Source: Pseudomonas sp. p1(2021b) (GTDB taxonomy: Bacteria > Pseudomonadota > Gammaproteobacteria > Pseudomonadales > Pseudomonadaceae). Taken from it: a stretch of DNA of 64,000 bases. The notes beneath the pieces were generated by a model. The model ran no database searches and had not been told where the DNA came from. It was given only the letters and a program-made list of their open reading frames with translations. Made by a program: the position numbers and the translations under genes. The stretch lies in assembly GCF_020151015.1 (NCBI RefSeq), contig NZ_CP083746.1:4804501-4868500 (forward strand). Direction: 5' to 3'. Below, in pieces: positions 30,522 through 39,882 of the stretch (positions are counted from its first letter, which is position 1; every line of letters begins with the position of its first letter).

Positions 30522-30941
30522 TCAGCGGCGTTCGGCGTTGACCTGGGAAATCTGGCTGTTGAGCGTCCAGAAGTCGTACAGCACGCCAACCAGGAACAAG
30601 CCACCGGTGAATAGGTAGATCAGGGCACTGATCCATTTGCCCTGGTACAGGCGATGCACTCCGAAGATGCCCAGGAAGGTCAGGAAGATCCAGGCCAGAT
30701 TGTAGTCCACCCGGCCCGGCTGGAAGCGCATGTCCGCCTCACGGTCCATGGACGGGATCAGGAACAGGTCGATCAACCAACCGATACCCAATAAGCCCAG
30801 GGTGAAGAACCAGAGGGTGCCTGTGATCGGCTTGCCATAGTAGAAGCGGTGCGAGCCAGTGAAGCCGAAGATCCACAAGAGATAACCCAGGACCTTGCTG
30901 TGGGTGTCGTGCAACGGCGCCCCCTGTTGATAACCATTCAT
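30522..30941 (-). CDS. TM2-domain membrane protein
   Basis: Small membrane protein of unknown function. It has 139 residues. The TM2 motif is visible twice: GYLLWIFGFTGSHRFYYGKP and FLTFLGIFGVHRLYQGKWIS, each followed by a further helix with GLLGIGWLIDLFLIP and GGLFLVGVLYDFWTLN. The start MNGYQQGAPLH at 30941 is decided by a strong AAGGAGG seven bases upstream, rather than an ATG 28 codons earlier. It is convergent with the SPOR gene and stands alone. Confidence 0.85.
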   Translation of the reverse strand: MNGYQQGAPLHDTHSKVLGYLLWIFGFTGSHRFYYGKPITGTLWFFTLGLLGIGWLIDLFLIPSMDREADMRFQPGRVDYNLAWIFLTFLGIFGVHRLYQGKWISALIYLFTGGLFLVGVLYDFWTLNSQISQVNAERR

Positions 30942-31109
30942 GCTTGTCCTCCTTGGATTAGTGAAAAATTTTCTAAGGAAATTTGTGACTTTTTCCTTGG
31001 AAGCCGACGTATGGTACCCGCGCAATCGACCAACGGAACGAAAAACCCACCGTAGGTGTTATAGAGTTGCGCGCCATACAGCCAACACATACCTAAAAGA
31101 GTTTCAACT

Positions 31110-31742
31110 ATGCCGCCTTTGTTCAAGACATGGCTGACCCTCTGCCTTCTGTTACCCCTGGCCGCCCACGCCACCAACCGTGAGCAACGTCTTCCCAACG
31201 GGTTTACCGGCTACACCACCAATGCCAGTAGCACCGTGAAGCGCACGCCGATCAAGCAGACCAGCCTGCGCGCTCGCCCAAGCAATGCCGCCAAGGCCTC
31301 CAGCCAACTACCTGTGGCCATGATGTCGGCCAAGCAGAGCAGCAATGTGCTCAGCCGTGCCGTCAATGTACTCGGTACGCCCTATCGTTGGGGCGGCAGC
31401 AGCCCGAGCAAGGGCTTCGACTGCAGCGGGCTGGTCAAGTACGCCTTCACCGACGTCGCCGACGTCGACCTGCCGCGTACCTCCAATGCCATGGCCCGCG
31501 GGCATGGCGTCAAAGTGGCCAAGAGCGACCTCAAGCCAGGCGACCTGATCTTCTTCAACATCAAGAGCCGCCGGGTCAATCACGTGGCCATCTACCTGGG
31601 CAACGACCGCTTCATCCATGCGCCACGGACTGGCAAGAGGGTGAGCATCGATACCCTGAGCAAGCCGTACTGGCAACGGCATTACGTGGTGGCCAAGCGG
31701 GTGCTGCCCAAAGAACAGACGCTGGCACTGGCCAAGCGCTGA
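31110..31742 (+). CDS. NlpC/P60 family cell-wall hydrolase
   Basis: Predicted exported cysteine peptidase that cleaves peptidoglycan stem peptides (C40 family). It has 210 residues. A signal peptide (TLCLLLPLAAHA) is followed by a low-complexity linker rich in Ser, Thr and Lys. The NlpC/P60 domain has the catalytic Cys in FDCSGLVKYAF and the His in NHVAIYLGNDRFIHAP. The family motif TPYRWGGSSPSKG precedes the Cys. No lipobox is apparent, so it is likely periplasmic and soluble. It is a single-gene unit bounded by the hairpin at 31790. Confidence 0.9.
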   Translation: MPPLFKTWLTLCLLLPLAAHATNREQRLPNGFTGYTTNASSTVKRTPIKQTSLRARPSNAAKASSQLPVAMMSAKQSSNVLSRAVNVLGTPYRWGGSSPSKGFDCSGLVKYAFTDVADVDLPRTSNAMARGHGVKVAKSDLKPGDLIFFNIKSRRVNHVAIYLGNDRFIHAPRTGKRVSIDTLSKPYWQRHYVVAKRVLPKEQTLALAKR

Positions 31743-31789
31743 ACTTAAATCGCCTGCTGTTCAGGTAGGCCTTGAGACGGGTGCTTGCC

Positions 31790-31827
31790 GTAAGATCGAG
31801 CGCCGCGCGGGCGGCGCTCGATCTTAC
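31790..31827. repeat. Perfect 17-bp stem hairpin between the NlpC/P60 gene and pilT
   Basis: GTAAGATCGAGCGCCGC is followed by loop GCGG and its exact reverse complement. It lies 47 bases after the NlpC/P60 stop and 22 bases after the pilT stop on the other strand, so it can end both transcripts. It has no T-run and differs from the common REP sequence in this window. Confidence 0.7.
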
Positions 31828-31848
31828 AGGCACCGAAGCGCTTTAAGA

Positions 31849-32844
31849 TCACCCTGCCTCAATAATCTGGCCCCGCAACGCCTGCAACGCCATCTCCATC
31901 GTCTTCATCCCCGCCGCCGCCCCGGTCTGCATCACGGACTGCAACTGCGCCATCCGCCCCTCGCGGATCAGGTTGCGCACCGCAGGCGTCGCCACCAGCA
32001 CTTCCCGCGCAGCCACCCGGCCACCGCCCACACGCTTGACCAGCACCTGCGCCACCACCAGGCGCAACGACTCCGCCAGCATCGCCCGTACCAGCGCCTT
32101 TTCTTCTGCGGCAAACACCTCCACCAACCGGTCGATGCTGTTCACTGCCGAGCGGGTATGCACCGTCGCCAGCACCAGGTGGCCGGTTTCCGCCGCACGC
32201 AAGGCCAGACGAATACTCTCCAGGTCACGCAGTTCACCGATCACGATCACATCCGGGTCCTGACGCAAGGCGCTACGCAGGCCCTGGGCAAAATCCCGGC
32301 AGTCGCGACCGATCTCACGCTGGCTGACCAGGCTGCGCTGGCTGCTGTGGATAAGTTCAACAGGGTCTTCGAGCGTGATGATATGAAAGGGGTGCGCGTG
32401 GTTGAGCTGGTCGACCAGAGCCGCCACGGTGGACGACTTGCCGCTGCCGGTCGGCCCGCCTACCAGCACCAGGCCGTCGCGCCACTGCGCAATAGGTTGA
32501 AATACTTCCCCCAGGCCCAGCTCATCCACGGTCGGCACGCGGCTGGGCAGCAAGCGCAGGCTCGCCCCAGGCCCATTGCGCTGGCGGTACAGGTTCAAGC
32601 GGATACGCACAGGACCTGGCAGCGTCACGGCCAGGTCCAGCTCATCGCCACTCGCCCATTGGCGCCGCTGCGCCTCGTCCAGCAGCGGTGCGAGCGCGTC
32701 TTCCAAGGTGGAGGCTGCCAGCGGCGGCAGGTCCAGGCGCTGCAACTGGCCATCCAGGCGCAGCATGGGTACTTCGCCCGCGGCCAGGTGCAGGTCCGAA
32801 GCCCCCGCAGCCATGGCCCGGGCCAGCAGGTCGGTCACATCCAT
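31849..32844 (-). CDS. pilT: Pilus retraction ATPase PilT
   Basis: Hexameric ATPase that retracts type IV pili. It has 331 residues. The N-terminal PAS-like domain (GASDLHLAAGEVPMLRLDGQ) is followed by Walker A GGPTGSGKSS, the Asp box (ITLEDPVELIH), Walker B (VIVIGELRD) and the His box (HLVLATVHTRSA). The retraction motif is seen as PAVRNLIREGRMAQL, close to AIRNLIRE. The start MDVTDLLARAM at 32844 fits PilT; an ATG four codons upstream is possible. It is divergent from yggS with only 66 bases between. Confidence 0.95.
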   Translation of the reverse strand: MDVTDLLARAMAAGASDLHLAAGEVPMLRLDGQLQRLDLPPLAASTLEDALAPLLDEAQRRQWASGDELDLAVTLPGPVRIRLNLYRQRNGPGASLRLLPSRVPTVDELGLGEVFQPIAQWRDGLVLVGGPTGSGKSSTVAALVDQLNHAHPFHIITLEDPVELIHSSQRSLVSQREIGRDCRDFAQGLRSALRQDPDVIVIGELRDLESIRLALRAAETGHLVLATVHTRSAVNSIDRLVEVFAAEEKALVRAMLAESLRLVVAQVLVKRVGGGRVAAREVLVATPAVRNLIREGRMAQLQSVMQTGAAAGMKTMEMALQALRGQIIEAG

Positions 32845-32910
32845 GAGACTCCCCAAAGGCCATCAAGCAGGTAGAATGCCGCAGACCATAGAGCCGTCGG
32901 CATCGATTCC

Positions 32911-33597
32911 ATGTCCACCATAGCAGACAACCTTTCCGCCCTCGCCGCTCGCATCGACAGCGCAGCGCAGGCCGCCGGACGCGACCCGGCCAGCGTCCAG
33001 CTGCTGGCGGTGAGCAAGACCAAACCGGCCAGCGCCATCCGCGAGATCCACGCTGCAGGCGTGCGCGATGTCGGCGAGAACTACCTCCAGGAGGCCCTGG
33101 CCAAGCAGGTCGAGCTCGATGACCTGCCCTTGATCTGGCACTTCATCGGCCCCATCCAGTCGAACAAGACCAAAGCCATCGCCGAGCATTTCGACTGGGT
33201 ACACTCCGTGGATCGCCTGAAGATCGCCCAACGCCTGTCCGAACAACGCCCCGAGAGCCTGGCGCCACTGAACATCTGCCTGCAGGTGAATGTCAGCGGC
33301 GAGGACAGCAAATCCGGCTGCGCCCCCGCCGACCTGCCCGCGCTGGCCCAGGCCGTGGCGGCCCTGCCCCGGCTACACCTGCGGGGTCTAATGGCGATCC
33401 CCGAGCCCACCGACGACCGCGCCGCCCAGGAGGCCGCCTTCGCCACCCTGCGCCGGTTGCAGGAAGGCCTTGGCCTGGACCTGGACACGTTGTCCATGGG
33501 CATGAGCCACGACCTCGAGGCTGCCATCGCCCAGGGCGCGACCTGGGTACGTATCGGCACCGCCCTGTTCGGGGCGCGTGATTACGGCGCCGCCTGA
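32911..33597 (+). CDS. yggS: PLP homeostasis protein YggS
   Basis: Pyridoxal-phosphate-binding protein that buffers free PLP and affects amino-acid metabolism. It has 228 residues as a single alanine-racemase-like barrel. The PLP lysine is Lys36 in LLAVSKTKPA. Other conserved parts are GENYLQEAL, WHFIGPIQSNKTK and SMGMSHDLEAAIAQGATWVRIGTALFG. It is first in the run yggS-proC-yggT, a common conserved trio. A TAGAAT at 32872-32877 may be its -10. Confidence 0.95.
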   Translation: MSTIADNLSALAARIDSAAQAAGRDPASVQLLAVSKTKPASAIREIHAAGVRDVGENYLQEALAKQVELDDLPLIWHFIGPIQSNKTKAIAEHFDWVHSVDRLKIAQRLSEQRPESLAPLNICLQVNVSGEDSKSGCAPADLPALAQAVAALPRLHLRGLMAIPEPTDDRAAQEAAFATLRRLQEGLGLDLDTLSMGMSHDLEAAIAQGATWVRIGTALFGARDYGAA

Positions 33598-33635
33598 ATC
33601 CATGCTTTACTCACTCTTTCCCTCAAGGACCTGAC

Positions 33636-34454
33636 ATGAGCAAGACACGAATTGCCTTTATCGGCGCCGGCAACATGGCCGCCAGCCTGATCGGTGGTCT
33701 GCGTGCCCAGGGCCTGGACGCCTCGCAGATCCGCGCCAGCGACCCGGGCGCCGAGACCCGCAGCCGCATCCAGGCCGAACACGGCATCGAAACCTTCGAG
33801 AACAACGCCCAGGCCATCGATGGCGCCGACGTCATCGTCCTGGCAGTAAAGCCGCAGGTCATGAAAGCCGTGTGCCAGGCCCTGCAACCGAGCTTGCAGG
33901 ATGGTCAGCTGATCGTTTCCATCGCAGCCGGCATCACTTGCGCCAGCCTGCAGAGCTGGGTCGGCGCTCGCCCAGTGGTGCGCTGCATGCCCAACACCCC
34001 CGCACTGCTGCGCCAAGGCGTCAGCGGCCTGTATGCCACCGAGGAAGTATCCAGCGAACAACGCCAGCAGGCCGAGCAACTGCTGTCGGCCGTGGGTACC
34101 GCCCTGTGGCTGGAGCAGGAGCGGCAACTGGACGCTGTGACTGCGGTCTCCGGCAGCGGCCCGGCGTATTTTTTCCTGCTGATCGAAGCCATGACCGCGG
34201 CAGGCGAAAAGCTTGGCCTGCCACGTGAAACCGCCTCCCAGCTGACCCTGCAGACCGCCCTGGGCGCCGCGCACATGGCCGTAGCCAGCGACGTCGACGC
34301 CGCCGAACTGCGCCGCCGCGTGACCTCGCCGGCCGGCACCACGGAGGCTGCGATCAAGTCGTTCCAAGGCAATGGCTTCGAGGCCATCGTCGAGCAGGCA
34401 CTGGAGGCCGCAGCGAAACGTTCCGCCGAACTGGCCGAGCAATTGGGCAAATAA
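33636..34454 (+). CDS. proC: Pyrroline-5-carboxylate reductase
   Basis: Last step of proline synthesis, reducing pyrroline-5-carboxylate with NAD(P)H. It has 272 residues. The Rossmann motif AFIGAGNMAASLIGGL is at the N-terminus. VRCMPNTPALLRQGVSGLYA follows, and the C-terminal signature is VSGSGPAYFFLLIEAM with LRRRVTSPAGTTEAA. It lies 38 bases after yggS, preceded by an AAGGA ribosome site, and 10 bases before yggT. Confidence 0.97.
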   Translation: MSKTRIAFIGAGNMAASLIGGLRAQGLDASQIRASDPGAETRSRIQAEHGIETFENNAQAIDGADVIVLAVKPQVMKAVCQALQPSLQDGQLIVSIAAGITCASLQSWVGARPVVRCMPNTPALLRQGVSGLYATEEVSSEQRQQAEQLLSAVGTALWLEQERQLDAVTAVSGSGPAYFFLLIEAMTAAGEKLGLPRETASQLTLQTALGAAHMAVASDVDAAELRRRVTSPAGTTEAAIKSFQGNGFEAIVEQALEAAAKRSAELAEQLGK

Positions 34455-34464
34455 GGAGCTGTCG

Positions 34465-35055
34465 ATGAATGCATTGTCCGGCGCCGCGATCTTCGTGGTG
34501 CAAACCCTGGTCAGCCTGTACCTGGTGATCGTCCTGCTGCGCTTCGTGCTGCAACTGGTCAAGGCCGACTTCTACAACCCGCTGAGCCAGTTCGCGGTGC
34601 GCGCCACCCAGCCGCTGCTCAAGCCGCTTCGCCGCATCATCCCCAGCGTCGGTGGCCTGGACACTTCGTCCCTGGTGCTGTCGGTGGTGATCCAGGCGCT
34701 GCTGATGGCCTTCGTGCTGATGGTCAGCTATGGCACCTTCGGCGACGTCCTGCACCTGCTGATGTGGGCGATCATCGGTGTCACCTCGCTGTTCCTGAAG
34801 ATCTTCTGGGTGGCGATGATCGTCATGGTGATCGTGTCCTGGGTCGCCCCCAACAGCCACAACCCGGCGGCCGAACTGGCCTACCAGATCAGCGAACCGG
34901 TGCTGGCGCCATTCCGTCGCCTGGTCCCGAACCTCGGCGGCATGGACATCTCGCCGATCTTCGCATTCCTGGCGATCCAGGTGATCCAGTCGTTCGTCAT
35001 GCCCCCGCTGGCCGCCTACGCTGGCATGCCACAAGAGCTGTGGCGGATGATCTGA
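34465..35055 (+). CDS. yggT: YggT family membrane protein
   Basis: Inner-membrane protein of unknown exact function, linked to osmotic or septal roles in other bacteria. It has 196 residues and two YggT repeats, each with hydrophobic helices flanking FYNPLSQF / NPAAELAYQISEPVLAPFRR. The start MNALSGAAIFVVQ at 34465 has AAGGAG eight bases upstream, chosen over an in-frame start inside proC. It ends 88 bases before metX, a gap holding a hairpin and a likely promoter. Confidence 0.93.
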   Translation: MNALSGAAIFVVQTLVSLYLVIVLLRFVLQLVKADFYNPLSQFAVRATQPLLKPLRRIIPSVGGLDTSSLVLSVVIQALLMAFVLMVSYGTFGDVLHLLMWAIIGVTSLFLKIFWVAMIVMVIVSWVAPNSHNPAAELAYQISEPVLAPFRRLVPNLGGMDISPIFAFLAIQVIQSFVMPPLAAYAGMPQELWRMI

Positions 35056-35070
35056 CCAACCTTACCCACG

Positions 35071-35114
35071 GCGGCAAGCCTTCGCTTGCCGCTGGGGGTG
35101 GCCCTCTTTAGACT
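35071..35114 (+). promoter_or_regulatory. Hairpin and probable metX promoter
   Basis: A stem GCGGCAAGC/GCTTGCCGC (35071-35079 with 35084-35092, loop CTTC) is followed by a promoter-like pair. TTGCCG (35086-35091), inside the 3' arm of the stem, is followed after 17 bases by TAGACT (35109-35114). The hairpin could end yggT transcription while a new start serves metX. Confidence 0.45.
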
Positions 35115-35143
35115 TACGCCTCCGTCAAGCGTGAGCAGGGTCG

Positions 35144-36283
35144 ATGTCCACTGTCCTTCCCGAAGATTCCGTTGGTCTGGTAACACCGCAAACCGCCCGG
35201 TTCGATGAGCCGCTGGCCCTGGCCTGCGGCCGCTCCCTGGCCAGCTACGAGCTGGTCTACGAAACCTATGGCACCCTCAACAGCACTGCCAGCAATGCCG
35301 TGCTGATCTGCCATGCATTGTCCGGCCACCACCATGCCGCGGGCTACCACGCCCCTACCGACCGCAAGCCGGGCTGGTGGGACAGCTGCATAGGCCCTGG
35401 CAAGCCGATCGACACCAACCGCTTCTTCGTGGTCAGCCTGAACAACCTGGGCGGCTGCAACGGCAGCACCGGCCCGAGCAGCATCAACCCGGCCACCGGC
35501 AAGCCCTACGGCGCGGAGTTCCCGGTCCTGACCGTGGAAGACTGGGTACACAGCCAGGCGCGCCTGGCCGACCGCCTGGGCATCGGCCAGTGGGCCGCCG
35601 TGGTCGGCGGCAGCCTGGGCGGCATGCAGGCGCTGCAGTGGACCATCAGCTACCCGGACCGCGTTCGCCATTGCGTGGACATTGCCTCGGCCCCCAAGCT
35701 CTCGGCACAGAACATCGCCTTCAACGAGGTGGCACGCCAGGCCATCCTCACCGATCCGGAGTTCCACGGCGGCTCGTTCCAGGACCAGGGCGTGATTCCC
35801 AAGCGCGGCCTGATGCTGGCGCGCATGGTCGGCCATATCACCTACCTGTCCGACGACTCCATGGGCGAGAAATTCGGCCGCGAGCTCAAGAGCGACAAGC
35901 TCAACTACGACTTCCACAGTGTCGAGTTCCAGGTCGAGAGCTACCTGCGCTACCAAGGCGAGGAGTTCTCCGGGCGCTTCGACGCCAATACCTACCTGCT
36001 GATGACCAAGGCGCTGGACTACTTCGACCCGGCCGCACGCCACGGCGGCGATCTGGCCGCTACCCTGGCTCACGTCTCGGCGGACTATTGCATCATGTCA
36101 TTCACCACCGACTGGCGCTTCTCCCCGGCGCGTTCACGGGAGATCGTCGACGCCCTGATGGCAGCACGCAAGAACGTCTGCTACCTGGAGATCGACTCAC
36201 CTTACGGGCACGATGCCTTCCTGATCCCCACGCCTCGCTACATGCAGGGTTTCGCGAACTACATGAATCGCATCGCCATCTGA
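35144..36283 (+). CDS. metX: Homoserine O-acyltransferase MetX
   Basis: Activates homoserine for methionine synthesis. In Pseudomonas this MetX-fold enzyme is reported to use succinyl-CoA, so homoserine O-succinyltransferase is the likely activity. It has 379 residues as an alpha/beta hydrolase. The nucleophile Ser157 sits in [21 protein letters not shown] contributes to the oxyanion region, and the C-terminal GHDAFLIP holds the catalytic His. It starts [11 protein letters not shown]. It is followed by metW after 7 bases. Confidence 0.95.
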   Translation: MSTVLPEDSVGLVTPQTARFDEPLALACGRSLASYELVYETYGTLNSTASNAVLICHALSGHHHAAGYHAPTDRKPGWWDSCIGPGKPIDTNRFFVVSLNNLGGCNGSTGPSSINPATGKPYGAEFPVLTVEDWVHSQARLADRLGIGQWAAVVGGSLGGMQALQWTISYPDRVRHCVDIASAPKLSAQNIAFNEVARQAILTDPEFHGGSFQDQGVIPKRGLMLARMVGHITYLSDDSMGEKFGRELKSDKLNYDFHSVEFQVESYLRYQGEEFSGRFDANTYLLMTKALDYFDPAARHGGDLAATLAHVSADYCIMSFTTDWRFSPARSREIVDALMAARKNVCYLEIDSPYGHDAFLIPTPRYMQGFANYMNRIAI

Positions 36284-36290
36284 GGACAGC

Positions 36291-36911
36291 ATGAGAGCCG
36301 ACCTGGAAATCATCCACGACTGGATCCCCGCCGGCAGCCGGGTACTCGACCTGGGCTGCGGCAGCGGCGAGCTGCTGGCCTCGTTGCGCGAGCGCAAGCA
36401 GGTCACCGGCTATGGCCTGGAGATCGACGCCGACAACATCGCCGCCTGTGTGGCCAAGGGTGTCAACGTCATCGAGCAGGACCTGGACAAGGGCTTGGGC
36501 AACTTCGCCAGCAACAGCTTCGACGTGGTGGTCATGACCCAGGCCCTGCAGGCCGTGGAGTACCCCGACCGCATCCTCGACGAGATGCTACGCGTGGGGC
36601 GTCAATGCATCATCACCTTCCCCAACTTCGGCCACTGGCGTTGCCGTTGGTACCTGGCGACCAAAGGTCGCATGCCGGTCTCGGACTTCATGCCCTACAC
36701 CTGGTACAACACCCCGAACATTCACTTCTGCACCTTCGCCGACTTCGAAGAGCTGTGCCACGAGCGCAACGCCAAGGTCATCGACCGCCTGGCGGTCGAC
36801 CGTCTGCACCGTAATGGGTGGGCGGGCCGGCTATGGCCTAATCTTCTAGGGGAGATCGGCATTTATCGCGTCAGCAGCCGGGGCCTGCCAGAACATCAGG
36901 TCGCGGTCTGA
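36291..36911 (+). CDS. metW: Methionine biosynthesis protein MetW
   Basis: SAM-dependent methyltransferase-like protein, partner of MetX in many proteobacteria. It has 206 residues. The SAM-binding motif VLDLGCGSGELLASL is near the N-terminus, then GYGLEIDADNIAACVAKGVN and ITFPNFGHWRCRWYLA. Directly downstream of metX, as in P. aeruginosa. Its exact chemistry is not settled; a regulatory or partner role for MetX is the usual assumption. Confidence 0.94.
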   Translation: MRADLEIIHDWIPAGSRVLDLGCGSGELLASLRERKQVTGYGLEIDADNIAACVAKGVNVIEQDLDKGLGNFASNSFDVVVMTQALQAVEYPDRILDEMLRVGRQCIITFPNFGHWRCRWYLATKGRMPVSDFMPYTWYNTPNIHFCTFADFEELCHERNAKVIDRLAVDRLHRNGWAGRLWPNLLGEIGIYRVSSRGLPEHQVAV

Positions 36912-36943
36912 ACCTCGCGCCCAACCCATTGGAGGATTGCACC

Positions 36944-37378
36944 ATGCGTCGCCTAGCCCTATTCCTGATCAGCCTGTGCCTGGCCCTGCCGGTACTGGCT
37001 GCAGACCCCGCCAGGCCGGAGCGCAAGGAAGTCTTCGGCGACGTCACGGTGCATTACAGCGCCTTCACCTCGAGCATGCTGCAGCCAGACGTGGCCGCCG
37101 CCACGGGCCTGACCCGCAGTAAGAACCAGGGCGTGCTCAACATTGCCGTGCTCAAGGCCGGGAAGCCAGGCATGGCGGTGGTCAGCGGCACGGTGAAGGA
37201 CCTGACCGGGCGTAGCAGCCCGCTGTCGTTCAAGCAGATCAGCGACCAGGGCGCGGTGTACTACATCGCCCAGTTCAAGATCGAACAGCCGGAAACCCTG
37301 ACCTTCGACGTCAACGTCGAAACCGGCGGTATCAGCCATAAACTCAGCTTCAACCAGGAAGTGTTCCCAGGCGAATGA
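36944..37378 (+). CDS. DUF4426 family exported protein
   Basis: Periplasmic protein of unknown function. It has 144 residues with a signal peptide ([16 protein letters not shown]) before [23 protein letters not shown]. The remainder is beta-rich, with [15 protein letters not shown] and [19 protein letters not shown]. The start MRRLALFL at 36944 has GGAGGA nine bases upstream, chosen over an ATG five codons earlier. It overlaps rdgB by four bases. Position between metW and rdgB is conserved in Pseudomonas. Confidence 0.85.
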   Translation: MRRLALFLISLCLALPVLAADPARPERKEVFGDVTVHYSAFTSSMLQPDVAAATGLTRSKNQGVLNIAVLKAGKPGMAVVSGTVKDLTGRSSPLSFKQISDQGAVYYIAQFKIEQPETLTFDVNVETGGISHKLSFNQEVFPGE

Positions 37379-37971
37379 TGAATTTCCAGCAACTCGTATT
37401 GGCCAGCCACAACGCCGGCAAACTCAAGGAACTGCAGGCCATGCTCGGCGAGTCCGTGCACCTGCGCTCGATCGGTGAATTCAGCCAGGTGGAGCCTGAG
37501 GAAACCGGCCTGTCGTTCGTCGAGAACGCCATCCTCAAAGCCCGCAATGCCGCACGCATCTCCGGCTTGCCCGCCCTGGCGGACGACTCGGGGCTTGCGG
37601 TGGACTGCCTCGGCGGCGCACCGGGCATCTACTCGGCGCGCTACGCCGATGGCAAGGGCGATGCAGCGAACAACGCCAAGCTGCTCGAAGCCTTGAAGGA
37701 CGTTCCGGTCGAGGAGCGCGGCGCGCAGTTCGTCTGCGTCCTGGCCCTGGTGCGCCATGCCGAGGACCCATTGCCCATCCTCTGCGAAGGCCTGTGGCAC
37801 GGTAGCATCCTGTTCGAAGCCAGCGGCGAGCACGGCTTCGGCTACGACCCGCTGTTCTGGGTCCCCGAGCGCAAGTGCTCCAGCGCCGACCTCGATCCCG
37901 TGGAAAAGAACCAGCTCAGCCACCGCGCCCGCGCCATGGCCCTGCTGCGTCAACGTCTGGGCCTGGCATGA
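37375..37971 (+). CDS. rdgB: Non-canonical purine NTP pyrophosphatase RdgB
   Basis: House-cleaning enzyme that hydrolyses ITP, dITP and XTP to monophosphates. It has 198 residues. The family motif [14 protein letters not shown] is at the N-terminus, and [22 protein letters not shown] contains the metal and base-binding residues. [13 protein letters not shown] lies near the C-terminus. Translation may begin at either of two adjacent ATGs. It overlaps the genes on both sides by four bases. Confidence 0.97.
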   Translation: MMNFQQLVLASHNAGKLKELQAMLGESVHLRSIGEFSQVEPEETGLSFVENAILKARNAARISGLPALADDSGLAVDCLGGAPGIYSARYADGKGDAANNAKLLEALKDVPVEERGAQFVCVLALVRHAEDPLPILCEGLWHGSILFEASGEHGFGYDPLFWVPERKCSSADLDPVEKNQLSHRARAMALLRQRLGLA

Positions 37972-39155
37972 CCGAAACGCTGTCCACCCAGCCACGCCAG
38001 CCCGGCGCGGCGGGTTTCGCCACGCTGCCGCCCCTGTCCTTGTATATCCACATTCCGTGGTGCGTGCGCAAATGCCCCTATTGCGACTTCAACTCCCATG
38101 CCGCCGGCCCTGAGCTGCCGGAAGAGGCGTATGTCGATGCCCTGCTGACCGACCTGGACCAGGAGATGGCCGCCGTGCAGGGCCGCGTGCTCAGTTCGAT
38201 CTTCTTCGGCGGCGGCACGCCGAGCCTGTTCAGCGCCAATGCCTTGGGGCGGCTGCTGCGCGGCGTGGAGCAGCGCATCCCGTTCGCCACGGACATCGAG
38301 ATCACCCTGGAGGCCAACCCTGGGACCTTCGAGCAAGAGAAATTCAAGGCCTATCGGCAAACGGGGATCAACCGCCTGTCCATCGGCGTGCAGAGCTTCC
38401 AGCCGGCCAAGCTCCAGGCCCTGGGGCGCATCCACAACGGCGACGAGGCGATCCGCGCCGCCGGCATGGCACGGGCGGCCGGCTTCGACAATTTCAACAT
38501 GGACCTGATGCACGGCCTGCCCGACCAATCGCTGGAAGATGCCCTGGCAGACCTGCGCCAGGCCGTCGACCTGGGGCCGACCCATTTGTCCTGGTACCAG
38601 CTGACCGTCGAGCCGAACACCGTGTTCTGGAACCAGCCACCGGAGTTGCCCGAAGACGACATCCTGTGGGACATCCAGGAAGCCGGGCAAGCCTTGATGG
38701 CCGCGAACGGCTTCCAGCAGTACGAAGTTTCGGCCTACGCCCAGGCGGGCCGCGCCGCCAGGCACAACCTCAACTACTGGCGCTTTGGCGACTTCATCGG
38801 CATCGGTGCCGGCGCCCACGGCAAGCTGACCTTCGCCGATGGGCGCATCCTGCGCACCTGGAAGACCCGCCTGCCCAAGGACTACCTGAACCTGGCCAAG
38901 CCATTCAAGGCCGGGGAAAAGCGGCTACCGGTGGACGAACTACCGTTCGAATTCCTGATGAACGCCCTGCGCCTGACCCAAGGGGTGGAAGCCGAGCTGT
39001 TCAGCCAACGCACCGGGCTTGCGCTTTCGCAGTTGGCAGAAGCCAGGCGCGAGGCAGAACGAAAGGGCCTTTTGCAGGTCGAACCGGATCGGCTGGTGGC
39101 AACACCCCGGGGCCAATTGTTTCTCAATGACCTGTTGCAGTATTTCTTGACCTAA
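37968..39155 (+). CDS. hemW: Radical SAM heme chaperone HemW
   Basis: Radical-SAM protein related to HemN but now regarded as a heme chaperone. It has 395 residues. The cluster motif [10 protein letters not shown] follows LSLYIHIPW, and [10 protein letters not shown] and [12 protein letters not shown] are typical. It has no extra HemN N-terminal Cys, which favours HemW over true coproporphyrinogen dehydrogenase. The start [11 protein letters not shown] at 37968 overlaps rdgB (ATGA type). Confidence 0.93.
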   Translation: MTETLSTQPRQPGAAGFATLPPLSLYIHIPWCVRKCPYCDFNSHAAGPELPEEAYVDALLTDLDQEMAAVQGRVLSSIFFGGGTPSLFSANALGRLLRGVEQRIPFATDIEITLEANPGTFEQEKFKAYRQTGINRLSIGVQSFQPAKLQALGRIHNGDEAIRAAGMARAAGFDNFNMDLMHGLPDQSLEDALADLRQAVDLGPTHLSWYQLTVEPNTVFWNQPPELPEDDILWDIQEAGQALMAANGFQQYEVSAYAQAGRAARHNLNYWRFGDFIGIGAGAHGKLTFADGRILRTWKTRLPKDYLNLAKPFKAGEKRLPVDELPFEFLMNALRLTQGVEAELFSQRTGLALSQLAEARREAERKGLLQVEPDRLVATPRGQLFLNDLLQYFLT

Positions 39156-39164
39156 GGATGACCC

Positions 39165-39491
39165 ATGGACCTGGTACTTGACCTGCTCGCGACCGTTTCT
39201 CGTTGGAGCCGCAGCAACCTGTCGGAAATCTCCCTGGCCTTGGTAGGCTGCTTGCTGGTGCTGTTCGGCACCGACATCAAGGGCTGGGTGGAAGGACGCC
39301 TGGGTGGCCTGGCCGGGGCCCTGCGCGTGCCCTTCATGGCACTGCTGGTGATGATCGGCAGCGGCGCCGCATTGATCTACGCAACCCCCTGGGTGGTGAA
39401 AGGCCTGGCCCAATTCAACAACTACGCCCTGGCACCGGTGCTGCTGGTGGTACTGGTCCTGATCGGCGTGGTAGCAGACCGCCGCGGCTGA
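39165..39491 (+). CDS. DUF3392 family small membrane protein
   Basis: Small inner-membrane protein of unknown role. It has 108 residues. Three hydrophobic segments are seen: SLALVGCLLVLFGTDIKGWV, FMALLVMIGSGAALIYA and LAPVLLVVLVLIGVVA. It lies 9 bases after hemW with an AAGGA ribosome site and ends the yggS-to-DUF3392 run; a large REP-rich repeat follows. Confidence 0.85.
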   Translation: MDLVLDLLATVSRWSRSNLSEISLALVGCLLVLFGTDIKGWVEGRLGGLAGALRVPFMALLVMIGSGAALIYATPWVVKGLAQFNNYALAPVLLVVLVLIGVVADRRG

Positions 39492-39504
39492 TCCGCTTGC
39501 GCCC

Positions 39505-39805
39505 ATCGCCGGCAAGCCGGCTCTCATAGAACAACGCATGACCATTTGATTTGCGGCACCCTGTGGGAGCGGGCTTGTCCCGCGATTGGGCCGGGCCCGA
39601 TATCACCGTCGCCTGGCAAGGGCTTCGCCCTTGATCGCGGGGCAAGTCGGACCGCCGCACCGCCGCTCCCACAGGGGCTGCATTGGCCGCTTGTTCTCTG
39701 CGCGACAGCGCAGCCCGAAGGGCTGGGTAATCTCCCACAGTGATTTCGCAAGTCTTGAGAGCGGCGCAATCTCGGTGGGAGCTGGCGACAGCCTGCGATG
39801 GGCTG
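39505..39805. repeat. Long REP-containing repeat, copy 1 (internal module reversed relative to copy 2)
   Basis: The stretch 39492-39882 has no gene. From 39505 it matches the copy at 52043 almost base for base, through two facing REPs (GGGAGCGGGCTTGTCCCGCG near 39564) and the block GCGCGACAGCGCAGCCCGAA, up to CTCCCAC (39732-39738). The next 36 bases (39739-39774) match the reverse complement of 52266-52301 with two differences. They are closed by GTGGGAG (39775-39781), the inverted copy of CTCCCAC. A REP-like tail follows (GGGAGCTGGCGACAGCCTGC). Confidence 0.85.
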
Positions 39806-39882
39806 CGTAGCAGCCCCAAGTGCAGCCGATAAGGCTTAACTGACTGGCGTTACCGTCCTGAGAGCGGTTTATTGAAACCCGA

